Source: Verrucosispora sp. WMMD573
GTDB lineage: Bacteria > Actinomycetota > Actinomycetes > Mycobacteriales > Micromonosporaceae
Direction of reading: 5' to 3'
Assembly: GCF_027497175.1 (NCBI RefSeq)
Contig: NZ_CP114901.1
Location: 1,054,001-1,118,000, forward strand
DNA length: 64,000 bases
The notes beneath the pieces were generated by a model. The model saw only the letters and a list, made by a program, of their open reading frames with translations. It was not told the origin of the DNA and did no database searches. The stretch's first letter is position 1. Each line of letters begins with the position of its first letter. Made by a program: the position numbers and the translations under genes. Positions 57,530-64,000 of the stretch are shown piece by piece.

Positions 57530-58233
57530 GCGGGCACCTCCACCGCCGTGGCGCCGACGATGGCCCGGTCGCCGTCGTTCTGGACGTAGCCGACAACCAT
57601 GGCTCGGCGGGGATCGAGTTCCGCCGGCACGTCGAGCTCCACCCGCCCGTCGGTCAGGTTGAGATTCGCCGATGCGAAGGTACGGACGACGCCGTCCTGC
57701 CGGAGTCGCCGCCCAGCGTTCTCACCCCGGGGTACGTCGTTCTCCAATCCGTCCTCCACGACCGCCACATTCACCATGCCCAACGCGGGCGGCCGATCCA
57801 CCTGGTAGTCCACCGCCACCCGACGTCCGCCATCGCTGGTCGCCACCGACAGCGTCAGAGACGCGACAGGCGCTGCCGACAGGGCGGAGGTGATCGCCGA
57901 CGACGCCGCCTGCTGGTTGGAGCCGACGAACTCGACGGTGCCGTTGACCACCATCTGCGGCGTGTACAGCCCTCCGGCGCCGAACGCGCGTGCGTAATCC
58001 TCCTGGCGACGGGTGTGCGCCGGATCGCCGTACGGGTCGGCCCAGCCCAGGTGGTCCCAGTAGTCGACGTGAAAGCCGAGGGTGAACACACGCTGGCCCC
58101 GCTCCCGGGCGGTGCGTTCGATCTCGGACAGCACCTCCTCGGCCGGCGGGCAGCTGTCACAGCCCTGGGAGGTGAACATCTCCACGACGGCGAATCCGCC
58201 GTCCACCGCTGCGGATCGCGATGCGTCCGCCAT
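57526..58233 (-). CDS. DUF1223 thioredoxin-fold protein
   Basis: The 235-residue product has the DUF1223 pattern: VVEMFTSQGCDSCPPAEEVL with a CxxC pair (Cys25, Cys28), TLGFHVDYWDHLGWADPYGD, and YTPQMVVNGTVEFVGS. The family is related to thioredoxin folds; the reaction is not known. No signal peptide is seen with the start at 58233, which has GAGAGGA upstream. It leads an operon with the deleted thioredoxin-like protein and MsrA, so a role in thiol or oxidant stress is likely. It diverges from a padR gene. Confidence 0.87.
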   Translation of the reverse strand: MADASRSAAVDGGFAVVEMFTSQGCDSCPPAEEVLSEIERTARERGQRVFTLGFHVDYWDHLGWADPYGDPAHTRRQEDYARAFGAGGLYTPQMVVNGTVEFVGSNQQAASSAITSALSAAPVASLTLSVATSDGGRRVAVDYQVDRPPALGMVNVAVVEDGLENDVPRGENAGRRLRQDGVVRTFASANLNLTDGRVELDVPAELDPRRAMVVGYVQNDGDRAIVGATAVEVPA

Positions 58234-58350
58234 GGCATGCGTCCTCTCGGTCCGGTCTCGCTGGCCGTACTGCCTTCCCGCCACGCCTGCGTTCATGTCC
58301 GAACCGCGAAGAGCCCAACCGTCCAGGCAGGGACAGCTCAGATAAAACGG

Positions 58351-58379
58351 TGGACGTTATATAACGGTTGACGTAGTAT
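58351..58379 (+). promoter_or_regulatory. padR promoter with palindromic operator
   Basis: TGGACG (58351-58356), 17 bases and TAGTAT (58374-58379) end 6 bases before the padR ATG. CGTTATATAACG (58355-58366), a perfect 12-base palindrome, overlaps the -35 and spacer, where PadR could repress itself and perhaps the divergent redox operon. Confidence 0.65.
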
Positions 58380-58385
58380 CCACTC

Positions 58386-58751
58386 ATGCAGGAACCCACA
58401 TTTCTGATCCTCACCGCGCTGGCGGCGCAGCCGCTGCACGGTTACGGGGTGATCCGGGCGGTCGACGAGCTGTCGGCGGGCGAGGTCAAGCTGCGGCCGG
58501 GCACCCTCTACGGTGCGCTGGACCGGCTGGCCGAGCAGGGCCTGGTCACCGTCGACCGGGAAGAGGCCGTCGAGGGCCGGCTGCGCCGCTACTACCGGCT
58601 CAGCGACGCCGGGGCCGCCGCGTTGCGGGCACAGGTCGAGCGGCTGCGCCGGCACGCCGCCGCAGCCGAAATCCAGTTGGGCAGGCGCCTGGGCGGCGCG
58701 CTGAGCTTCGGCCTGGTGAGCACCTCCACCTTCGGCACGGTGACCGGATGA
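58386..58751 (+). CDS. PadR-family repressor
   Basis: The 121-residue product is a small PadR-type winged-helix regulator (FLILTALAAQPLHGYGVIRA, LRPGTLYGALDRLAEQGLV, RRYYRLSDAGAAALRAQ). The ATG follows a -10 box by 6 bases without Shine-Dalgarno sequence. It is co-translated with a membrane protein in an ATGA overlap, the usual layout for PadR-regulated membrane or transport genes. Autoregulation through the upstream palindrome is predicted. Confidence 0.93.
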   Translation: MQEPTFLILTALAAQPLHGYGVIRAVDELSAGEVKLRPGTLYGALDRLAEQGLVTVDREEAVEGRLRRYYRLSDAGAAALRAQVERLRRHAAAAEIQLGRRLGGALSFGLVSTSTFGTVTG

Positions 58752-59818
58752 CGGCGGCCTGGCCGAACGCCGACGACCGCCTGGAGCGTGGCTACCACAG
58801 GCTGCTGCTCGCCTATCCGCGCAGACACCGGCGGCGGCACGGTACCGAGGTGGTGACCACGCTGCTGGAGATGGCGGAACCAGGCCAGCGTCGCCCCCGG
58901 GCCGGTGAGGCTCTCCACCTGATCATCAGCGGCCTGCGGCTGCGCTTCCGGCTGCCCGCCGGCCGGCCGTTCATGGCGATCGCGGCGCTGCTCACCGCAC
59001 TGGTCATGGGCGGCTTCGGTGCCGCCGCCGGCTCCTGGCTCGGCGCCCAGACCTTCGCCGACCTGCCCGACGACGACAGTGCGGCGCGCCTGACGCAGTT
59101 GGCCGGCGGGCTCGACGGGGCGAGCCGGTACCGCGTGCAGACAAACTGGCACGCCGACCGGAGCAACGCGACCGCGTCTGTCGCCGCCACCTGGAACGGC
59201 GAGCAGGTCCGGCAGCGGTTCGCCGACGAGGGTTGGTCCGTCTCCGGGTCCACTCCGCTCTCCGGGAGCCGGGTCACCGCCAACTCGGACGGCACCACCA
59301 CCGAGACCACATTGCGTGGCAGCCGGTTCGACGCCGAGTCCGACGGCCTGCTCATCCAGGTACGCGCGTATGTCGCCGACGACGGCGGCCAAGTCTCGAT
59401 CGACGCCACGCCAACCCGTACCACAGCCTTCCTGCCCCTGGTCGCCATTGGCACGGCCGTCGGGCTGGTCGTCGGCTGGCTCGTCGCGGCGGCCGTCGCG
59501 TACCAGATGGCGGCAGCGCCGCCTGGACGGCGGATGACCGCCGGTGGGCTCTGGAGGACCTCTCTGCTGGCGCTGGCGCTACCGACGCTCGCGCTGTACG
59601 GCAACGCCGTGCGGATGATCCGCGCCGACGGCGGCGTTGATGACGGCGGCCTGCTCACCGTGCACAGCGCCTTCACCCCGGGCGAGTACTACTACCCCTT
59701 CGGACCGTCCTGGCTGATCCTCGGGCTGACCATCGCCGGTCTCGCGGTCGCCGTAGCGACGGTGCTCGTCGCCCGGCCCGGCAAGCAACCACCACATCAG
59801 GTCGCCGTGGCGAACTGA
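58748..59818 (+). CDS. PadR-coupled membrane protein
   Basis: The 356-residue product has a cytoplasmic N-terminus with LLAYPRRHRRRHGTEVV, typical of the HAAS-like proteins that stand behind padR genes. A helix (about 77-98), a soluble extracytoplasmic part with NWHADRSNATASVAATWNG, and about three further helices (about 219-243, 265-280, 310-335) follow. No enzymatic motif. A role as the target or sensor of the PadR regulator is inferred from coupling. Confidence 0.85.
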   Translation: MTAAWPNADDRLERGYHRLLLAYPRRHRRRHGTEVVTTLLEMAEPGQRRPRAGEALHLIISGLRLRFRLPAGRPFMAIAALLTALVMGGFGAAAGSWLGAQTFADLPDDDSAARLTQLAGGLDGASRYRVQTNWHADRSNATASVAATWNGEQVRQRFADEGWSVSGSTPLSGSRVTANSDGTTTETTLRGSRFDAESDGLLIQVRAYVADDGGQVSIDATPTRTTAFLPLVAIGTAVGLVVGWLVAAAVAYQMAAAPPGRRMTAGGLWRTSLLALALPTLALYGNAVRMIRADGGVDDGGLLTVHSAFTPGEYYYPFGPSWLILGLTIAGLAVAVATVLVARPGKQPPHQVAVAN

Positions 59819-59948
59819 GCACGGCGACCCGATCGGCACGGGGACGGAGGCCGCAGGCAACGCCGCGCGGCCTCCGGTCGATGCGCCGCCGCCCGCCAGT
59901 TCCGCTGGCGACGGCGTCCGACACCCTTGGCGGTACGCGGACAGCCTC

Positions 59949-60191
59949 CTAACCTCGCACACGCGCCCAGGACACGAAGCGGTCGAACAGCCCGACCGCT
60001 GACGTCGGGTCACCGAGTTCCGCGCTGGCCTGTACGTACAGTGCCGCGAGGTGCACCAGCAACGCGGCCCGGTCCTCCCGGTACTCGCCTAACAGCCGGA
60101 GCTTGGCCGCGCTGCACGGCCACCTGACGCCGCAGTTGCGGCAACGCCACGTCGGTCGCGACGGCACGTGCTCCGGGCGACGGCGACTCAT
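59949..60191 (-). CDS. Short zinc-ribbon-like protein
   Basis: The 80-residue product begins with a Cys motif (TWRCRNCGVRWPCSAAK) and continues with two helices (LVHLAALYVQASAELG, GLFDRFVSWARVRG). The three-Cys CRNCGVRWPC pattern is found in small Micromonosporaceae proteins. The ATG overlaps the stop of the upstream gene as ATGA, so they are translated together. Function unknown. Confidence 0.75.
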   Translation of the reverse strand: MSRRRPEHVPSRPTWRCRNCGVRWPCSAAKLRLLGEYREDRAALLVHLAALYVQASAELGDPTSAVGLFDRFVSWARVRG

Positions 60192-60649
60192 CGACGGACC
60201 GCCTCGACCGAACGACCTGACCAGGTGCGAGATTCCGGCCGGTGATCACCGCTGCGGATCAGGCCGGCCGGCATCACGAACAGCTCGCGGCGCTCCACAG
60301 CGTCGCCCCGGGCATCGAGCCGGTAACACTCGATCCAGGTCCACCCGTCATAGGTGGTCCGGTCGGTGCGGTGCCGGATGACCCGGACCGTGATCGGGCG
60401 GACGAACTGCGGAGATGCCGCGCGGGTCAGCAGGAGAACTTGCCCGGGACTGATCGAGCCAGCGCACACGCACGGACCGGGCCGGCGGCACGGATGTGGC
60501 CCGACCACGTCCCGGCCGACGAAGTCCCGACCGCCGGCGTCCCGGCCCACGACGTCCCGACCCACGGCGTCGCGGCCGGCAGCATCTCGGCCGGCAGCGT
60601 GTCCAACCTGACGACGGTGCGGCCGGCGGCTCGCGCTGTGCTGCTGCAC
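60188..60649 (-). CDS. Small protein with seven pentapeptide GRD repeats
   Basis: The 153-residue product starts at GTG 60649 (GAGGTG upstream) with a basic N-terminus and seven five-residue repeats of the (A/V)xGRD type (residues about 18-52), ending in VVGPH. The rest, ISPGQVLLLTRAASPQFVRP and TTYDGWTWIECYRLDARGDA, looks like a small conserved beta domain. The repeats could be expansion-prone. It is coupled to the 80-residue zinc-ribbon-like gene. Confidence 0.6.
   Translation of the reverse strand: MQQHSASRRPHRRQVGHAAGRDAAGRDAVGRDVVGRDAGGRDFVGRDVVGPHPCRRPGPCVCAGSISPGQVLLLTRAASPQFVRPITVRVIRHRTDRTTYDGWTWIECYRLDARGDAVERRELFVMPAGLIRSGDHRPESRTWSGRSVEAVRR
60494..60598 (-). repeat. 15-bp tandem repeats coding GRD pentapeptides
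   Basis: Seven degenerate 15-base units, each encoding (A/V/F)(A/V/G)GRD, lie inside the coding sequence. They keep the reading frame whatever the copy number. Confidence 0.7.
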
Positions 60650-61021
60650 TGGTCACCTCGCTCCGTCCGGCGGTCGAACTGTCTGCACTGGTCACCCGGC
60701 CCGCGTCCCGGGGGCGGGCTGAGTCGTCTGCGGTCTCAGCTCGACCGGCGATACAGGTGCGGGTGCCTCCCCCGCGCCGGCTCGTTGAAGCCGCGAGGTC
60801 CGCGCCCGCTCACCCCGACTTCGCCGCCGAGCAGTGGTGGATGGGGGCCGCCGTGGTTGCTCGCCCGGCGGCGGCCCCCCGATGTCACGACCGCCGGGTC
60901 AAGGGGGATGAACCTCCACCGGCCGCGCCATCGATACCCCAACTTCCCGTAGGTAACGGGACAACTACATGGCGTGTGGGTATGGTCGGCGGATATTCGA
61001 GACGTCCGATGGGAGGCGGCC
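60650..61021. other. Divergent intergenic region
   Basis: This 372-base gap lies between the repeat-bearing gene and the Scr1-type regulator. GCACTGGTCACC occurs twice (near 60647 and 60688) as direct repeats. A TATGGT box is found near 60979-60984 and GGGAGG precedes the ATG at 61022. No gene seen. Confidence 0.45.
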
Positions 61022-61789
61022 ATGAACGACGCGCTGCGGGTGGCGCTGCGGGACACCGGGCACACGATCGAGTCGCTCGCCGAGCGCGTCGGTGTCGACC
61101 CGAAGACGGTGAGCCGCTGGTTGCTCGAAGATCGGATCCCGCATGCCCGGCACCGGCTCACGGCGGCAGACGCGCTCCAGAAGAATGTCTCGGACATTTG
61201 GCCGGACATTTCGAGACGTCGGGCGCTGGTCTGGTTCCGCCCCTGGCAGGAGATCGAACGCGAGGCGACCACGCTGCGCTGGTTCGAGCCAAACGTCCTA
61301 CCCGGCCTGCTCCAGACCGAGGCGTACGCCCGCGCGGTCCTCGCCGGCGGCGGCCTGATCCCGCGCAGCGAGGTGGCACGGCTTGTCGACCACCGGATGT
61401 CCCGCCAGTTGATCCTGCACCGCGAGGAACCGCCGCTGCTCACCGCCGTGCTGGACGAGGCGGTGCTGCGCCGGCCGGTCGGTGGTCCGGCCGTCATGCG
61501 CGAGCAGCTACTGGCACTCGCCGAGGCGTCCACCCGGCCGCACATCCGGATACATGTGGTGCCGTCCACAGTGGGCGAATACGCTGGGCTAAACGGCCCG
61601 TTCATCATCGCAACCGCGTCCGATCACCGCCTCGCCGGCTACCTGGACAACCAGTTGCAGGGTCAGGTGGTAAGTGAGCAGGCCGAGATCGCGGCGATAC
61701 TTGCCGCGTGGGAGAACGTGCGCGGCGAGACGCTCTCACACTGGCAGTCGGTTGACCTGATCAGGGAGGTGGCGGAGTCATGGCATTGA
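61022..61789 (+). CDS. Scr1-family HTH regulator (DUF5753)
   Basis: The 255-residue product has a cro/C1-type HTH at the N-terminus (LRVALRDTGHTIESLAERVGV, KTVSRWLLEDRIP) and a DUF5753 effector domain (WFEPNVLPGLLQTEAYARAV, HIRIHVVPSTVGEYAGLNGPF). Such regulators pair with small DUF397 proteins across actinobacteria, some acting in development or secondary metabolism. GGGAGG lies 5 bases before the ATG. The next gene overlaps it by 10 bases and is a DUF397 protein. Confidence 0.92.
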   Translation: MNDALRVALRDTGHTIESLAERVGVDPKTVSRWLLEDRIPHARHRLTAADALQKNVSDIWPDISRRRALVWFRPWQEIEREATTLRWFEPNVLPGLLQTEAYARAVLAGGGLIPRSEVARLVDHRMSRQLILHREEPPLLTAVLDEAVLRRPVGGPAVMREQLLALAEASTRPHIRIHVVPSTVGEYAGLNGPFIIATASDHRLAGYLDNQLQGQVVSEQAEIAAILAAWENVRGETLSHWQSVDLIREVAESWH

Positions 61790-61986
61790 ACGACACCCCG
61801 GCGCTGGCCGGCGCCCGGTGGCACAAGAGCAGCCGCAGCAGCGGCAACGGCGGCGCCTGCATCGAGGTCGCCGGCAACCTGCCCGACGTGGTGGGCGTAC
61901 GCGACTCGAAGGACCCGACCGGCCCGGCACTGGTCTTCAGCCCGGCCGCGTGGCGTGCCTTCGTCGCCACCGTCGACAAGACCTGA
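61780..61986 (+). CDS. DUF397 protein (partner of Scr1-type regulator)
   Basis: The 68-residue product is a DUF397 protein: ARWHKSSRSSGNGGACIEVA, VVGVRDSKDPTGPAL and FSPAAWRAFVATV. DUF397 proteins are encoded next to Scr1-type regulators and probably bind or antagonise them. It overlaps the regulator gene by 10 bases, giving coupled translation. Confidence 0.93.
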   Translation: MALNDTPALAGARWHKSSRSSGNGGACIEVAGNLPDVVGVRDSKDPTGPALVFSPAAWRAFVATVDKT

Positions 61987-61991
61987 CCACC

Positions 61992-62026
61992 GTCGTACAC
62001 ATGTTCTATCCACAGGTTGTGGACGC
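61992..62026 (+). repeat. 35-bp dyad motif, copy B
   Basis: GTCGTACACATGT followed by (T)CTATCCACAGG(T)TGTGGAC ends 3 bases before the GTG at 62030. It matches the minus-strand copy at 33311-33345 at 32 of 35 positions and contains the inverted dyad TCCACA/TGTGGA. Confidence 0.8.
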
Positions 62027-62029
62027 CGG

Positions 62030-62587
62030 GTGAGTTACCAGCTCAGCGCGGTCGTCGCGGACGCCGAACTGCTACGCGAGGAGACCCGCGAGCTGGATCA
62101 TGCCGTGCTCGGCGGGCTGCGGCAGGACTTCGCGTTGCTGCCGGTCACGCCGCAGCTCGTGCTGGAGCTGACCGGCACCCCGCCGGACTACCTCACCGAC
62201 GACCCCGGCCCGGCGCAGCCGTTCGAGTTGATCCTCTCCCCCGCGCTCACCGAGGTCCTGGCCCGCTGGTCGCTGCGCGGCCCGCTGGCGTACGTCGAGG
62301 CGGAGTTCGCCGGTGGGGCCGGGCACCAGGCCGCGGCGGTCTGGCTCGACGGTGCCCTCACCTGGGGGCCGCGCTTCGACCCGGCGTTCGACGGGCCGCG
62401 CCCGGAGTGGCCGATCAACGCGGCACTCATCGAGCTGGGCGTGGAGCCGGGCCGGTGGATCGACCCCTTCGCCGAGCTGGGGTTGCACGTCGAGCGGAGC
62501 ACCGAGGGATGGCTCGCGCACGGGCGGCGAGGGCTCAGCGCCGACTACTGGGACGAATTGGCCGACGAATGGGAGGCTCGGCAATAA
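62030..62587 (+). CDS. Soluble protein, unknown (DUF-like)
   Basis: The 185-residue product is soluble, acidic and rich in Leu/Trp (AVLGGLRQDFALLPVTPQLV, FELILSPALTEVLARWSLRG, WEARQ end). No catalytic motif can be seen. Its GTG start lies 3 bases behind the 35-bp dyad motif, and no Shine-Dalgarno sequence is apparent. It is in the same direction as the DUF397 gene, 43 bases away. Family unknown. Confidence 0.75.
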   Translation: MSYQLSAVVADAELLREETRELDHAVLGGLRQDFALLPVTPQLVLELTGTPPDYLTDDPGPAQPFELILSPALTEVLARWSLRGPLAYVEAEFAGGAGHQAAAVWLDGALTWGPRFDPAFDGPRPEWPINAALIELGVEPGRWIDPFAELGLHVERSTEGWLAHGRRGLSADYWDELADEWEARQ

Positions 62588-62626
62588 CCTCAGCGCCCCC
62601 GCCACGTTGGGGACTGGGGGATTCTG

Positions 62627-63157
62627 ATGAAAATGCGACAATTCGGCTTCATCGCCGCACTGCTTCTGGCTGCCTCGGCATCGGGTAGCGGAGTCATGCC
62701 ACCGGACACCATCGCCGTCCGCGAGCCCGTCGCGTCGGTGAGCGTCGTCGATCTCGACGGAGTGGCCGATGTGGACTTCGGTGACTCGGAGAGCGAGCTG
62801 ACCCGGCGCGGCATCCTGCGTACCGACGTCGACGCCTGCGGCCCGACGCTGGCCGGGTACGACGAGATAAGCCCGATCTTCATCGAGGATCGGCTGGTGC
62901 TGCTCTGGGCCGGCGACCCGGTCCGCACCCCGGAGGGCATCGCGGCCGGCTCACCCGTCGCCGAGGTCCGGGCGAGCTATCCGACCGTACGCGAACTGCA
63001 AGCTCCACAGGGGACGTACCGCTTCGACGGCCTGCTCGCCCGCGACGGCGACCGCGCCTACCTGTTCCTGCACGACGGCCAGACGGTACACAAGATCATC
63101 GCCGGGTACGCCGACTGGGCGCACCGCCTCTTCATCGAGGGTCACGCCCCCTGTTGA
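62627..63157 (+). CDS. Secreted protein, unknown
   Basis: The 176-residue product has a Sec-type signal peptide (KMRQFGFIAALLLAASASG, cleavage near 20) and a mature domain with GDSESELTRRGILRTDVDACG and AEVRASYPTVRELQAPQG, and two Cys (DACG, APC at the end) that may pair. GGGGG lies about 7 bases before the ATG. No family recognised; it converges on a P450 gene. Confidence 0.78.
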   Translation: MKMRQFGFIAALLLAASASGSGVMPPDTIAVREPVASVSVVDLDGVADVDFGDSESELTRRGILRTDVDACGPTLAGYDEISPIFIEDRLVLLWAGDPVRTPEGIAAGSPVAEVRASYPTVRELQAPQGTYRFDGLLARDGDRAYLFLHDGQTVHKIIAGYADWAHRLFIEGHAPC

Positions 63158-63163
63158 GCCGCG

Positions 63164-64000
63164 TCACCACCTGACCGGCAGTTCCACCGGGCCGAGGATG
63201 GCGTGCCCCTGCTTCCACCGCACCTCGTCCGCGGCCACGGCCAGCCGCAACGTCGGCAGCTCGCGCAGCAGCAGCGCCAACGCGACCCGGACCTCCAGGG
63301 CGCCCAGGTGCGCGCCGACGCAGTAGTGCGGGCCGTACCCGAACGACAGGTGCGGGTTCGGGTCCCGGCCGAAGTCCATCCGCTCCGGGTCGGCGAAGAC
63401 CCGTGGATCCCGGTTGGCGGCGTCGTGCGACGGGATGACGATGTCGCCCTCGGTCAGCCGCGCGCCGCTGGGCAGCGTCACGTCAGCCATCACCCGCCGG
63501 GGCATCTCGTCGCCGTTGGAGGTCGAGTGCAGCCGCTCCAACTCGGTGACCGCCCCGTCGACCTGCTCCGGATGATCCAACAGGTAGTCCCACGCGCGGT
63601 CGTGCCCACCGTACGGGCGGGTGCGCAACAGGTACACGAATGTCGAGATGGAGCTGGCCGTGGTCTCCCATCCGCCGACGATCAACGAGAGGGGCAGTTT
63701 GACCTGGACGTCCATCGGCTGGTCCGCCGCCGCCGTAGCGATCCGGGTCATCAGGTCATCGCGTGGGCAACCGCGCCGCCCGTCCAACTGCTGCCACAGG
63801 TAGCCGCCCATCTCCTCGGCGGACCGGGCGGCCTCGGCCCGGGTGAGGTCGGCGGTGCCCATGAACATGTCGCCCCAGCGGCGGAACTGCGCCCGGTCCG
63901 GCTCCGGCAGGCCGAGCAGATCGGAGATCACGTTCAGGGCGAACGGTACGGCGAAGTCGCCGACCAGGTCCGCCGAACCGCCCTGGGCGGCCAGTGCGGC
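63164..64000 (-). CDS. Cytochrome P450, C-terminal part (cut by window end)
   Basis: The visible 278 residues are the C-terminal two thirds of a bacterial P450. Present are the I-helix segment LIVGGWETTASSIST, the K-helix ExxR in TELERLHS, and the heme-binding loop LSFGYGPHYCVGAHLGALE with the Cys ligand. The frame runs on without a stop through 64000, so the N-terminus lies beyond the window. No ferredoxin or partner gene is adjacent on the visible side. The substrate cannot be predicted. Confidence 0.92.
   Translation of the reverse strand, partial: AALAAQGGSADLVGDFAVPFALNVISDLLGLPEPDRAQFRRWGDMFMGTADLTRAEAARSAEEMGGYLWQQLDGRRGCPRDDLMTRIATAAADQPMDVQVKLPLSLIVGGWETTASSISTFVYLLRTRPYGGHDRAWDYLLDHPEQVDGAVTELERLHSTSNGDEMPRRVMADVTLPSGARLTEGDIVIPSHDAANRDPRVFADPERMDFGRDPNPHLSFGYGPHYCVGAHLGALEVRVALALLLRELPTLRLAVAADEVRWKQGHAILGPVELPVRW

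Noticed and set aside
60494..60598. CRISPR-like array
   Set aside because: Units are 15 bases, contiguous, coding and without spacers.
63164..64000. Truncated P450 pseudogene
   Set aside because: The frame is intact up to the window edge, so the missing N-terminus is simply outside the window.

Overview
The window is a stretch of high-GC actinobacterial chromosome, with dense GTG starts, 4-base stop/start overlaps, a WhiB regulator, a Scr1-type HTH/DUF397 pair and many start codons sitting 6-7 bases behind a TANNNT -10 box. Protein sequences and gene order point to Micromonosporaceae (Micromonospora or Salinispora-like); this is inference from remembered families, not a database match. About 60 protein genes, two tRNAs (Pro-CGG, Ser-GGA) and the small SRP RNA are present. 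There are no insertion sequences, CRISPR arrays or prophages.

Layout. 1-7.9 kb: a translationally coupled acyl-CoA degradation operon (AtuA-like protein, two acyl-CoA dehydrogenases, both subunits of a methylcrotonyl/geranyl-type biotin carboxylase). 7.9-12.6 kb: an orphan amino-acid-binding lipoprotein coupled to a membrane protein, a small membrane protein, a membrane-anchored Ser/Thr kinase and another membrane protein. 12.8-24.9 kb: a cyclase/ATPase regulator, then MBL hydrolase, RidA, DUF4177, two ArsA/Get3-like ATPases, WhiB and a PASTA-bearing class A PBP, in the same order as Rv3677c-Rv3682 of Mycobacterium tuberculosis. 25-33 kb: an accessory segment with a Tat-exported protein, a large signal-less DUF1906 protein, YqeY, two metallophosphoesterases, tRNA-Pro and a secreted lamin-tail protein. 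33.4-43.7 kb: a GGDEF protein, asd-ask, a lipoprotein, a nitroreductase, leuA with a leucine leader peptide, an MFS exporter and a secreted HNH nuclease. 43.8-49.9 kb: a complete five-gene oligopeptide/dipeptide ABC importer. 50.2-56.2 kb: recR, ybaB, dnaX, SRP RNA and tRNA-Ser, with an AT-richer 1.3 kb insert carrying a secreted Cys-rich protein between ybaB and dnaX. 56.3-64 kb: a redox operon (DUF1223, internally deleted thioredoxin-like protein, MsrA), a PadR/membrane-protein pair, a small-gene cluster with an Scr1/DUF397 pair, a secreted protein and a P450 cut by the window end.

The core blocks (asd-ask-leuA, recR-ybaB-dnaX, bag-like ATPases-whiB-ponA) are conserved actinobacterial neighbourhoods. 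Novelty sits in the joints between them: the DUF1906 locus, the deleted thioredoxin-like gene, a 35-bp two-copy motif built on an inverted TCCACA dyad, stop-codon-linked GTGAGCG repeats between operon genes, and very compact leaderless promoters including two divergent ones whose -10 boxes overlap.
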